NCBI RefSeq assembly: GCF_047663525.1
Contig: NC_092589.1
Coordinates: 105,150,001 to 105,214,000, forward strand
DNA: 64,000 nt
Direction of reading: 5' to 3'
From: Anas platyrhynchos
Taxonomy: Eukaryota > Chordata > Aves > Anseriformes > Anatidae
Of the stretch, positions 23,901 through 34,600 are shown piece by piece; within the stretch, counting starts at the first letter, position 1, and every line of letters starts with the position of its first letter. The position numbers and the translations under genes are program-made. A model generated the notes under the pieces. It searched no databases and was not told where the DNA came from. It saw nothing but the letters and a program-made list of their open reading frames with translations.

Positions 23901-26900
23901 GTGGCATGTTAATTCTTTGTCTTCCTTCTGACTTTCTGGTGTGGGAAATTCAGCAACATTTTGGGGGAATGCTTAGGGAGAAGAGGGGAGTTTGAACCAT
24001 CTTTTGCCCTCTGTTTGGTTCACTTGGTACGTGGAAAACCTGGTTTTCTCTGTTGTGTGAGTGGTCAGAGCGCTCCCCAGCCTGTTCTAATGCTTCAATG
24101 AAGTCAAGCAGCTCACTCAGATGGAGCAAACTCCTGTTCCTCTGCAAAATAAGCTGGTTTTTGGGGTCCAGGCCCTCCCCCAGGACAACCCAGGTTCAAA
24201 CTTCCCTGCTACAGGAGGTTCTCCCTTTCCTGCAGGGTACTCGTCCCCAACAGTCTCTTAATTTGAAATGATTTAGGAAAGCTTTGGCCTCGTTGCCATT
24301 TATTTACCCTCTCCTCCACCCCCCTCTTTGGTCTCTCCCCAGTTTCCGATGTCAAAGTGCCCATGCTTCCCTCGCACAAGCGCACGGACATCACCATCTT
24401 CAAGCCCTTCATGGACCTGGACACGCAGCCCGTCCTCTTCATTCCCGACGTTCACTTTGCGAACCTGCAGCGCGGGGCTCACGTAAGCACCACCCATGGG
24501 CCTGGGGAGGGCTGGGGGGCGTAGCTGCAAGAAGTCTGGGGTGCTGTGCGTGCAAATAAATCCCAAATACCAGGCTGTCTGCACTGGGGCTGTACACAAA
24601 CACAGGGCGAGCCTTAAATGAGCAAGGGACGTTGCTCCGAGACGTGTTGGCTGGAGTTACCCAGGGATGTTGTCTGAATTAATTATTTTCAAATGAACTC
24701 CTGTTGGTAAGAACCTGAAATGATTTTTTTTGCCCAAGCATCTCCAGCTGAGAGTTCCCTGAAGGAACCGCAGGCTGTTTTTCTCTTGTAAAGTCTGTCG
24801 GGTTTCTGGTGGGCTGCTGTAGACCTCGGGCTTCTCTATCTTCAGCCTGCTGCAGAGTGAAAAGCCGTTTGGTGGAGCTGGCGAATGTCTCAGCTTTGTG
24901 ATCTGCTGCCAGAGCACCCTGCCGCAGCATTCCTGGAAAGTCCCAGCTGACAGGAAGCTGGAAGGGAAAAAAAAAAAAAAAAAAAAGGAGTGAAACTTCA
25001 AAACCTTCAGCTTCACTGTGTCGAGAGTTCTGGCATGTGACAATGTTAACCTGATCTGTTAAGACCACTGCCTGAGCTCCTACCAGGGATTGGGAGAATA
25101 AATGTGTATCTGTAAGATTGTAGGAAAGCACGTGTTAAAAATCAAAGGTTCCTACTGCTGAGTGCTGATGGAAGACACTGAACTAGACAGAAAACCGATT
25201 GGCTCTTGTATGTTCCCATCTTTAGCATTTGAGATCCTTCGATTTCTTTTAAGAGGTAAAGATGCTTAGTGGCTTCTGGAAGATTGAGTCTTATTTTTGA
25301 TACAGGGTTGAAAGATAAGAAACAAAATCCAGTTCTGGATAAAATATTTTATAACCCTAAGCAAAAATATTACCTGTTTGTTAAAATGAAGGCAACATTT
25401 ATTGCTTGGACCCGAGCATCTCACTTCTAGTAGTGTAGTTTTGGCAGGCTCCCTACCTGACAGCCTCTTTATCCCCTGTATCCTGTACCGATCCTTGAAC
25501 AAAAACTTGTCACTGGGGCATCTCTGGGTGGATAGCAGCAGGATCATCCCAAGTTTTTCTGCATAAGTCAAAAATAAATGTTCTCTTTGTTTTTAAAAGG
25601 TCCTTCCTGTTGCTTCGGAAGAGCTGGAGGGTGAAAGGTAAGAGCGGTGCTACTTCAGCCTCATCAAGTTTTGTCTCTAACTGTGCTGTGCCTAACTTTT
25701 TGTCCTGTCAATGACAGCTCCAACCTGAAGAGAGGAGCTTATATTGGCGAAGAGGACTTCATCGCCAGTCCTAATAAGATGGCCAGAATAGAAGAACCAA
25801 AAAGAGGTATTGAACCAAACTGAGTGTGTGTTCTGCTGCTTTAAAGCTGTTATCAACTTGTGCACTCTGTTGTGGGATTGGACATTGCTGTGGGGTCGTG
25901 GAAGAAGATCAGATCCCTTTGGGATGAGATCCCCTTTGGAGTTGTTACAGAGGGTTACCTGCCTGGTGAGAGCTGTGTGTGGAAAGACGATGATGAAGTT
26001 TAAAGGATTAAAAGGCGAGGATTAAACTTCTGATGGGGCAAAGTTAAAGCTCCCAAGTTGGATGTGAATGGGGCTACTGCTGTAGTCTGTGTAACCTAAA
26101 AAGAAACGATGGATTTTACAAAAGGGAATGAGGCTTCTTGGTTTCTCTTGCTGCTGTATGCCACAAAACAAGACCCTTGTATCCCATCCAGGCTGCAATA
26201 CCTACTCATTAGAAGACAGATTAAAGCTGGCAAAGACGTCCAAGTCCTGGCTTTTTAGCTGATAAGGCCTGCTCCTCAGCCTTAACGCAGGTTTTAATGA
26301 GGCTGATTTTATTTACGCTGACTCTCTGCTAGCTTGAGAACACTTGGGGTGTTTGTTAAGGGGAAGGAAGACTGATGAGACAGCACAGGAGGAGTGGGGG
26401 AGCACACAAATAAATTAATTAAAAAGGAAGAGGTGGCCGGGTTGGCTTCACCTACTGCCCAGGTCTTTGAGGAGCAGTTACACAGTTACCTCCTCTCTGA
26501 TTTGTTTTCCAGTGTTGCTGTATGTCCGGAAAGAGTCAGAAGAAGTCTTTGATGCACTTATGCTAAAGACCCCGTCTCTGAAAGGCCTGATGGAAGCTGT
26601 AAGTACCGAGGCTGTTTCCTAGTCCTTGCCTCCAGTTGGAAGAAAACACGAGTGTAGTCCCTGGCTGTCCAGTCGTGCACAAATAATTGTAGGAATGCTG
26701 ATCCCAGTTTGTGTCCTTGTGTTCCTGCTGCTTTGGGATCAAAAGCAGAAGGCTGGTGCACTTTCAGTAGTGGGAAAATGAACATAAATAACACTTCGAT
26801 TCACTGCTGAAGGGGCTTTTGGAAGCTTCCCTAAGTGACTTACTCCATTAAGAGACTTACTCCACACACTGAAGGTCTGAGTGTAAGGAGGTGTTTCTTA

Positions 26901-29004
26901 GCCTTCCTGAAAATCCAGGCTCGTCTTTTTCAAGTCCCAGCTTCTGAGTGTGCTTGAATACTTTTTTTATGTATCCGTGCACACAAGCATGAATTTAATT
27001 CCCTGGTGGGTGACTGCCAAAATAGCCTTCCACCACCCCTGCTGCTGCAGTGCTGCAAGAGAATTCAGAGCTTAACCCTGGGGAACGGCGCGATGCTTGG
27101 CACAGGCTCAACACTGACATTTCTGCCTGTTTTTCTGTGAGTGGTGCCTTGCCGAGGCGCAGAGGACAGATGTTTTGTGGCTGCACAGCCAGGTTAGCTT
27201 TGGAACCCAGGGATGGGTCCTGCACTGAAGCTGCACCTTTATTATTTCACCTGGACTTCATAAAACAAGGTATCAAAGCTCAAAAATGCAGGCTGGAGAG
27301 CTCCTCCTGTGCTTTTGTGCCCTGTCCATACTGGTTTGGTGCTCACTGTCAGTGCAATAGAGCAACTTGCCTGGGTAAATCAGACTTAGGATAGCAGCCC
27401 TGTGATTTTATGATGTCTGTATGATGAAATGCCATGCTCAGAGGCTGTGGTTCCGCCTGGGGAACCCTGTGATGGGTAAAGGAAGACATTTATGATCACC
27501 GTATGTCTTTAGCAGCAGGGTTCCTTGCTCTTTTGCCATTTTTCCCCTCTACCAGCCACTGCGATGACTGGTTTTCACCTCACCCCTCCGACACTGAATT
27601 TAAAAGCGGCTTTCAATGTGCTGAAGGCAGCCCGGAGAGGATGCTGAGTGTTTGTTTCCTGTTTCTTGCTCTGTGTGGGCTTTTTGTCGGGTGGGCGGGG
27701 GGTTGCCTGGTGAGAAGTCAGTGGCTGGGCTTAGAACATTCACATTTTTTGCACTGAAGTTGGCAAACTGCAGAGGAGGGGCTCTCATCTCTAGGTTTCT
27801 CCTTGTATTCCAGATTTAGTATTGCCCTGAAAGGGCAGAGCAGACCTTTTATTGTTCCTGTCTGTTACAGTAGTGGAAGGCAGCACTGACAGTCCCCTTG
27901 CTTTACCCATGCTTGCTTTCTTTTGTTCCAGATATCTGACAAGTACGATGTTCCTTTTGACAAAATAGGAAAGATCTTCAAAAAGTGTAAAAAAGGGTGA
28001 GTATGTACCCGTGCTGCAACTCTGAGAACACGAACACCTTTTTCCAAACCTGTAGGCAGATCTGCTTTAAATACCTCTCTGTGCACCGCTCATATGCAAA
28101 TCCCACATCACAGAATCTTCAAGGTTGGAGAAGCCCTCCAAGTTCATCTGGTCCAACCATCCCCCTACCACCAATGTCACCACTAAACCATATCCCCAAG
28201 CACCACGTCCAACCTTTCCTTAAACACTCCCGGGGACGGTGACTCCACCACCTCTCTGGGCAACCCGTCCCAGTTTCTGACTGCTTTTTCTGAGAAGAAA
28301 GTGTGTGTGCACCGTGTGCTAATCCTATTCCAGCACCCCTCATGGAGCAGGAGACTGGAAGGGTCTCACAGAAATAAACACTCTGACTTTTCCTATAGAA
28401 CCAAGTCATCAGACCTCTCAGATTTAATTGCCGTTTGAATCAGAGTTGATTGTGTCAGAGGAAGAAGAGTTCAGTTTGTTTACAGGCTCCTAGTGACAAG
28501 GAACCAACTTCAACCCCTGTTAAATTGCTCCAGTGTCTAGCTGTGCTCAGGGTGTCTCCATGTGGCTACAGTTACTAAACCCGCTCCTCTTTTTGTGCGC
28601 TACATTGAAGACAACTTGACTCGCAAAATACCTGCTCCCCACAAAGGCCAGGCTCCTTTTTATTTTGTAATATAGTTGAGCTCATGAACATGCCTTTATT
28701 TTCAGTAATTTTGCAGGAATTTTCTTGGTTCTTCTCTAAATCTTCTCTGAAGTCCCTTCAGTTTCTTAGCCCCTTCCCCCCAAATCCCTCTGGTCAGAAA
28801 AATGAGTGCTTTTATCGCCTTTGGAACGTGGTTCTGAGCGTTGTGCTTTTATAGCAGAATTACCACAAGCTTGATTTTTATTTTTCCAGGATTCTGGTCA
28901 ACATGGACGACAACATCGTGAAACACTACTCTAACGAAGACACCTTCCAGTTGCAGATTGAAGAGGTCGGGGGATCTTACAAGCTCACTCTCACCGAGAT
29001 CTAA
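2907..29004 (+). CDS. GRHL1: Grainyhead-like transcription factor 1 (16 coding exons)
   Basis: Sequence-specific nuclear transcription factor of the Grainyhead/CP2 family, controlling epithelial differentiation and desmosomal cadherin genes. Coding exons: 2907-2926, 5183-5369, 7468-7538, 8947-9337, 9717-9793, 10264-10420, 10769-10880, 11863-11957, 20018-20176, 22852-22939, 24343-24482, 25600-25637, 25718-25806, 26513-26598, 27932-27996, 28890-29004. All listed junctions are GT-AG and every phase closes, giving 1890 nt, 629 codons plus TAA. Human GRHL1 is 618 residues. The product starts MTQDYD. An N-terminal activation region carries the family block [20 protein letters not shown] (exon 2). 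The immunoglobulin-like CP2 DNA-binding domain spans about residues 240-470 (exons 5-11, including [15 protein letters not shown] and [17 protein letters not shown]). The C-terminal ubiquitin-like dimerisation domain is about 545-629 (exons 14-16), ending [11 protein letters not shown]. Intron 8 is the largest at about 8 kb. An internal GC donor in exon 10 would give 617 codons. Confidence 0.97.
2927..5182 (+). other. GRHL1: GRHL1 intron 1
   Basis: The first kilobase is CpG-island continuation with G-, A- and C-homopolymer runs (about 2957-3040); the rest is AT-richer. Apart from the alternative-exon candidate at 3252 I see no coding or RNA feature. The acceptor at 5181-5182 follows a T-rich tract. 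Confidence 0.7.
3252..3298 (+). CDS. GRHL1: Candidate alternative first coding exon of GRHL1
   Basis: A start codon in good context (CCCCATGG) opens a 15-codon reading frame beginning [11 protein letters not shown]. It runs to a consensus-like donor at 3299 (CAG|GTAACG). It ends in phase 2, the same phase as the canonical exon 1, so splicing to exon 2 at 5183 would stay in frame and replace MTQDYDN with a 16-residue leader. It lies in the CpG island 350 bp downstream of the main ATG. Phase agreement has a one-in-three chance, and I know no published counterpart, so this remains a candidate. Confidence 0.35.
5370..11862 (+). other. GRHL1: GRHL1 introns 2-7 and their exons
   Basis: Introns of about 2.1, 1.4, 0.4, 0.5, 0.35 and 1.0 kb separate exons 2-8. 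The ORFs found in the introns lack family similarity and are not phase-linked to exons. No repeats were recognised beyond short T-runs. Confidence 0.6.
11958..20017 (+). other. GRHL1: GRHL1 intron 8 (about 8 kb)
   Basis: The largest intron, mostly moderately GC-rich unique sequence with many chance ORFs (the longest, 264 codons at 15556-16350, has no recognisable domain). It contains a T12A13 palindrome at 17910-17934. An AT-rich island at about 19320-19640 stands out from its surroundings and could be a constrained noncoding element; nothing in the sequence proves this. Confidence 0.55.
17910..17934. repeat. T12A13 palindrome
   Basis: Twelve T followed directly by thirteen A, a perfect inverted repeat able to form a hairpin. 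Located in GRHL1 intron 8. Confidence 0.9.
22852..22939 (+). CDS. GRHL1: GRHL1 exon 10 with two alternative 3' ends
   Basis: Exon 10 encodes the basic tail of the DNA-binding domain ([17 protein letters not shown]). The outer donor at 22940 is GTAAGT, which adds [13 protein letters not shown] second donor 36 nt upstream at 22904 reads AAAAG|GCAAGT, the consensus of GC-AG introns. Using it removes exactly 12 codons and leaves KRK joined to VSDVKVP, the form I recall for human GRHL1. Both ends are phase 1 and compatible with exon 11 at 24343. The exon itself is certain; use of the inner donor is inferred. Confidence 0.85.
28106..28303 (-). repeat. CR1 LINE 3' fragment, GRHL1 intron 15
   Basis: Reads CACAGAATC...GGTTGGAGAAGCCCTCCAAG...TCTGGTCCAACCAT...ACCACTAAACCATATCCCC...ACCTCTCTGGGC, which is the reverse complement of the conserved CR1 3' end. 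It is 5'-truncated like most CR1 copies and lies antisense to GRHL1. CR1 is the dominant LINE of birds and other reptiles, and this is the best clue to the host group. Confidence 0.9.
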
Positions 29005-29620
29005 GATCGCTGAGCCTCTGGATTTTAACCAAAGGTCTCGAGTGAACATTTTCCCAGAATTTGGTGTGTTGGGTAAAACACTAATCACCTTCTCCAGGAG
29101 CCAGCCAGCTGCCGGCTCGTTCTGGGGATCACAGTGGTTTTGCCTAACACCTTTTGTGTCTCTGCTCTTCCCAGAGAAGGTGGGAACGCTCATGGCCTTA
29201 TTTGCACTTGAAATGAGCGAGCAGAGACCAGCAATTAAATAGAGAGCATGTATAAAACACTAGTAACTACGGGAGGGGAAAAAAAACCCTTGGAAGGTGG
29301 CCTTGTAGAGCGGTGATCCCTTATTTATCTCTTCAGTACCCACGTGGGAGCCTGTTCTCAGCTACTAGCCTTGTGTCGGCCTGTTTTCTGCTAGGTAGGG
29401 CTGCGAAACCGCTCCGTGACACCCGGAGGACTTGGGGCAGGTCGGAGAGAAGCCTTCGTGATGTTTACTCCTTAACAGGGCAGGTCGTTGGGGTCATTTT
29501 TTTTTGTTTTTTTTTTTTTGTTTGTTTGTTTTGGAGGGGGGGGGAAGAACGTAAAAACTGCCTTGCTTATGAAGAACTCGCCTTAGTAACTGTGTGAACT
29601 CTCGTCAGATGAAGCTATAT

Positions 29621-29669
29621 TGTATATAAGTGCAATATATTTTTGAAGGTTTGTAAATTTGTGTACATA
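29621..29669 (+). promoter_or_regulatory. GRHL1: Pair of Pumilio-type 3'UTR elements
   Basis: TGTATATA at 29621-29628 and TGTACATA at 29662-29669 both match the Pumilio consensus UGUANAUA, about 40 nt apart, in the AU-rich part of the GRHL1 3'UTR. PUM1/2 recruit deadenylases to such sites. Binding is inferred from the motif alone. Confidence 0.5.
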
Positions 29670-31021
29670 GGAGTGATATATATAATATATATAAACCCTG
29701 CTCCTCGCCTACGTGCCGCCAGTCTCTGCGACGAAGCCCAGTGAGAAGGAAGCCGCGTGCAGGGGACGCAGATATTGAACGGGGCTGTTTAAACCCGGAC
29801 AAACCCTCACCCTCAGCCCCAGGGGAGCGTGTTTGGATGTTGGCGGAGCGCCCCGAGGGAGCTGGGGGCTGAGCATTAATGGGGTGCATCCTATGGGGCA
29901 GCTGGTAGCAGGGAGTGCCAGAAACCTCCCCAAAGTGCCATTGTGCCGCATGTGTGCTTCTGAAGGAAGGGAAAGGCGCCCTCTGATCAGCAGCGAGTGA
30001 GGGACACACAGGGGAGCGGCAGCACCGGGCTCTAGGGCAAAAACCCACATTATGGGGTGCCAAGTGAGCAGGGAAGGGCGAGCGCTGGGTCCTTGCCCCT
30101 CTGGTTTTCCTAGCAAGCGGGATTTACGATGGGTTTGTCATGTTTTTGGGCTGGGAAGGGCTGCATGTGCTTCGCCTAGGGCACAGAGGTTGCTCTGGCT
30201 AGGAAATCTGGCTGGGATATAGGGCTGCGAGACTGACACGGGTAGGGTTTGCTGCTTGGGGCAGGAGCAGAGCCTGTAGGAAACAGGAGAGAGCCGCCTT
30301 TTGCTCCACTTGGCACAGGGAAAGCCCCAGCTGGAGCCTCGGGCCAGCAGAGCGCCAGGGAGTGGGCTTAAATCGCAGAAATTCAGGTTTACACACTCAG
30401 AAGGTTGGTTTTTTTTTTTTTTTTATATATATGTATTTTATTGTTATTATTTTATGACTTAAGACATGAGTGTTTTGGGGGTTGTGTTTGGGATCCCAAG
30501 CTGGGTCCTACACCGGGTGCCGTCTGCTCTCCTCTGCGCGGGTTGACGGCCACCACGTCCAGCACAAGGATGGATCCCGGGGGTCTGTGGGCCACAGGAG
30601 AGCAGCACGGTACTGTGGCCCTACAGCTGATGGCCATGGCCCTATAGAGAACCACTGTGACCCCACAGAGAGCTCCTGCAGTGATCCCACAGAGCACTCG
30701 GCCTGGCACCGGACCTGCCCCTTGGGCTTCCCTTCACCTTCTGGGGAATGGAGTTATTATGGCAAGGGAACTTTTTTAAAGCTGATCTATAGATACAGAA
30801 TATATATATTTACAGGTTTTTATCAAAAATGGAAGTTTTAGGGCCGAACCTCAGTAGCTGTGGCTGTGTAGAGGTAGGGTGTGGGGTTCACAGCTGTGAG
30901 CCCCAGCTTGATGCTTGTTTTCCACTGGGCCGCGGGTCTTGGAGCAGTAGCAGCGCTGCGGGGTGTGCGTTTCGCGGTCCCTCTGCTGTTTTGTAACTCG
31001 CCGTGTATTTCCCACCGCCCT

Positions 31022-31027
31022 ATTAAA
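31022..31027 (+). terminator. GRHL1: Candidate GRHL1 poly(A) signal
   Basis: ATTAAA followed within 30 nt by a T/G-containing stretch, the last such signal before the GC-rich KLF11 promoter. An earlier ATTAAA near 29234 could give a short 3'UTR. Confidence 0.45.
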
Positions 31028-31199
31028 TTTTATATGGTCCTTTCTAACGAGCAGCCCTTCATTCCACGGGGCCGGGACGTGGGGTGCTTGGGGGTCTGTG
31101 CAGAGCTCAATAGAGCCGTGGGGGCAGCACCCTGGGCCCTTCCCCTTCCCACCAGCGGCTTTTTGGGGTGCCCCCACCCCCACTGTCCCTAAAACTCCC

Positions 31200-31622
31200 C
31201 CAATTTAGGGCGCCCACCCCACCCCACCCCACCCCGCTGCCCACGTGCGGCGCGGCACGGAGCTGGCGGGGGCGGCCCCCAGGCCACGCCCCCTCCCCGT
31301 GGCCACGCCCCCATCCCGTGGCCACGCCCCCTTGCGCCTAGGCCCCGCCCCCGACCTTTCCCCCAGTTTCCCGCTCCTCGCCCCGCCTCCCCCCCCTTCC
31401 CCCCCCTCCCTCCCACGCGGCGCCCCCCCCGCCGCCAGCCCCGCGGCACGCCGCGATCACGCCGCCCGCCGCCTCCCATTGGCCGAGCGCGGGGCGCGCC
31501 GCGCGCTGATTGGCGGAGAGCCGCTCCCCGGGGGCGGGGCAGGGGAGGGGCGGGGGCGGGGTGGCCGCGCCGCGCCGTGCCGCCAGCCCGCTCACACCGC
31601 CGCCGCCCGCGGGGCCCGCGCC
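31200..31622 (+). promoter_or_regulatory. KLF11: KLF11 CpG-island promoter
   Basis: Extremely GC-rich and without a TATA box. Three CCACGCCCCC boxes at 31284, 31303 and 31322 are spaced exactly 19 bp apart and match KLF/SP sites. Two inverted CCAAT boxes (ATTGG) at 31478-31482 and 31509-31513 are 31 bp apart, a usual NF-Y spacing. Several GGGGCGGGG SP boxes follow at about 31530-31560. The start codon is at 31623. Confidence 0.75.
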
Positions 31623-34600
31623 ATGCACGGCTCGCCCGGCACGGGGATGGGCGATGCGGCCGCGGTGAGCGCCCGGCGGGGCTGGGGGAGGGAAGGGAGG
31701 GGAGCGGAGGGGCTGGGGGCTGGGGTACGGGGTGGGGGGGCAGCGGGGGGCAGCGCGGGCACGTGCTCGGCGGGGAGGGGACCGTTAGGTGGGGAGGGGG
31801 TCGGGACATGAGGGGATATCGCGTCCCTGAGGGGCCGGGGTCGTTTTCCTGAGGGGATATCGGGACCTGAGGGGCTGGGGTCGGGACCCTGAGGGGGCTA
31901 CCGGGACCCTGAGGGGCTGGGGGCGGTAACCTGAAGGGATATTGGGACCCTGAGGGGATATCGGGGACCCTGAGGGGCTGGGGTCGTTATGCTGAGGGGA
32001 TATCGCGACCCTGAGGGGCTGGGGTCGGGATCCTGAGGAGATGTCGGGATCCTGAGGGGCTGAGGTCGTTATCCTGAGGGGATATCGCGACCCTGAGGGG
32101 ATATCGGGACCTGAGGGGCTGGGGTCGTTATCCTGAGGGGGCTACCGGGACCCTGAGGGGCTGGGATCGGGATCCTGAGGCGATATCGGGACACTGAGGG
32201 GATATTGGGATACTGAGGGGCTGGGGGCGGTAACCTGAAGGGATATCGGGGACCTTGAGGGGATATCGGGGACCCTGAGGGGGTTACCGGGACCCTGAGG
32301 GGCTGGGGTCGTTATGCTGAGGCGATATCGGTACCCTGAGGGGCTGGGGTCGGGATCCTGAGAGGATATTGGGGACCCTGAGGGGATATCGCGACCCTGA
32401 GGAGATATCGGGGGTCCTGAGGGGATATCGGGACCCTGAGGGGGCTGAGGGGTGGTCTCCGGTGCCGCTGCCCTGAGGGGCGGTTGTGACCGTTACCCTG
32501 AGGGGCTGGGGGCGGCTGCGGCCGTTACCCTGAGGGGAGGCGGGGGCCCTGAGGGGACCCCGAGGGGCCGGGGGCGGCCGGGGCCGGCTCCCTGCGGGGC
32601 GAGGAGCCCCTGAGCCCCCCCGGGTGCCCCCCCCCGGCCCCTCCCGGAGCCGCCGCCTCGCCCCCGGGCGGAGGAAGCGGCGGCGCCGCGGGGAGCAGCA
32701 GCAGGAGCAGGAGCAGCCCCCGCTTCCTGCCGCGGGGTGAGGCGAGGACAGGCGGGCCTGGCAGCGGGCACGGCGCGGCCGCGGGAAGCCCTGGCTTTAT
32801 GTAATTATTATTTTATTTTGGAGCAGGGGAAGCCGTTCTCCTGAAATGTCGGCTAAAAAAAGCAATGAAATCATGAACTAAGCGCTGTGCTGGCTCGGCA
32901 TTGCCGGCAGCTCGCCTGGCACCTCTTTGACAGGTGATGGGGGCTGACGCCCTGCGTTGTGCTCGCCCGCCTTCCACTTGACATTATTTTCAGTGGAGAT
33001 GTTTGATTTCTTTTCCTGAGCACTCAACCCCTTGGCTTCCTAATTTAGAGAGCCTTAACCCCTCCCTGTCCCTAGCCTTCAGCCTCTGCGCCGGGTGCCT
33101 GGTGTTTTAGGTGAGAGCCCTGTGTGAGTGGCTCGCTCGCTGTTTCAGATCCATTTTGTTGGAAACATTTGTGTCTGTAGTGGCAACAGTGTCACACACA
33201 CACATCTGTGTCCCTGTGACACCACTGAGCTTGTTACTTGAGTCAGTAACAAAGCTCCTGGCCTCCGGTCCAGTGCTGTCCCAGTGCTGTCATCCAAGGA
33301 GCAGGGCTCCGTGAAGGGTGTGATAACAACACAGAGGTTCTTATTTTTTTAATTAAAAGCCCTTTTCAGTAGTGTACGAACACTGCATAGCAGCATGGGG
33401 CTTAAATATTTCGCTCTGCACTGCTGAAGTGCCTTTGCAAAGCGTGGTACCCTGAGCCAGAGATCAGCCCTCAGAGCATCTCACCGCCAGCCTGGAAGCT
33501 ATGCCCTCAATGAGGCAGGAAAGAGATTAGTGCTAAATACCAGCAGTCCGTGGGGTCTGGGAGACAGCCCTGCCTCAACAAGGTTGGAAGGAGAATCCTT
33601 CTCTTTTTGCTGGTGTGCAGGCGAGGGGTGTGTTTATTCAGAGCAGTGTCATCCAGGAAAGTAGCCCTGGAAACCCAAGCTGCGTGTTACACATATCAAT
33701 TCCTTTCCTGCAAGTCATTTATTTTATTCTTTTTTTTTTTTAAAGAAGAGTAAGGGGGTGGGGAGGCGAGCTGGCAGGGGGAGGGGAAGAGTTGAGCCGC
33801 CTGGTAAAAGTCTTGCCGCGGGCCTGGGATCTGTTTCAGATGACCTTCATCGCCAGCAGACAGCGCGGGGGTGGCGGCAGCTTTGTCTGCGGACGTGTCC
33901 TAACAGCCGGTAATCCGATTGCCTTTAGGTTGACATTGTGGACATCTACGAGTCCATCCGAGAACGGCAGCGCCACGACAGCGAGAGGTCTTCCTGCGGC
34001 GCCTTGGAGCAGAATGACATCGAAGCCGTCGAAGCCCTTGTTTGCATGAGCTCCTGGGGGCAAAGATCGCAGAAGGGTGACCTATTAAAGATAAGACCCC
34101 TCACGCCCTTCTCGGACTCTGGCGATTTCACAATGCACGCCGAGGCTACTTCTGAGTTACCAAAGGATTATTTGTCCACGCTGGTAAGAGAAACGTGACT
34201 GCAGAATGAGCGTGTGATGGCTGGAAGTCCCATCCCTCTGATGGGAAAGATGCTCACCTTGCTTACATGTCCCTGCAGGGAATAGCCACAGCTTTCTGCT
34301 CTCTCTGGGTAGCAAATGTAGGGATGTGTGCAGGCAGTTTGGGTGCTGGCTGGAAGTTTCACAGGATCCCACAGCCCTGAGGTGTGCAGGGACCTGAGGA
34401 GGCCCCAGCCCAGCCCCTGCTCCAGCAGGGCCACCCAGAGCAGGGTGCCCAGCACCACGGCCAGGCGGCCTCGGAGGAGACCCCACCGCCTCTCTGGGCA
34501 GCCTGGGCGGTGGAAAAACGCGCTTCCTGCCTCTGGGAGGCTTTGCAGTAAGAAAGGCAGAACCAGCCGCGGTGATTCAGCGCTGACTTAGCTGGAAGTG

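Larger units (their letters stand above)
20177..28889 (+). other. GRHL1: GRHL1 introns 9-15
   Basis: Introns of about 2.7, 1.4, 1.1, 0.08, 0.7, 1.3 and 0.9 kb. Intron 12 is only 80 bp. Apart from the CR1 fragment in intron 15 I recognise no repeat or gene. ORFs here (for example 21242-21496 and 24679-25131) have no family features and overlap no coding exon in frame. Confidence 0.6.
29005..31045 (+). other. GRHL1: GRHL1 3'UTR (probable, about 2 kb)
   Basis: Noncoding sequence after the TAA, with AU-rich stretches near 29600-29700 and 30400-30455 and G/T homopolymer runs near 29500-29545. Alternative poly(A) signals are possible: ATTAAA at about 29234 and at 31022. The full-length end is inferred from the last ATTAAA before the KLF11 CpG island. 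Confidence 0.55.

Noticed and set aside
31189-31809. 206-codon minus-strand ORF over the KLF11 promoter
   Set aside because: Stop-poor because of the CpG island; Pro/Arg/Gly-rich with no domain.
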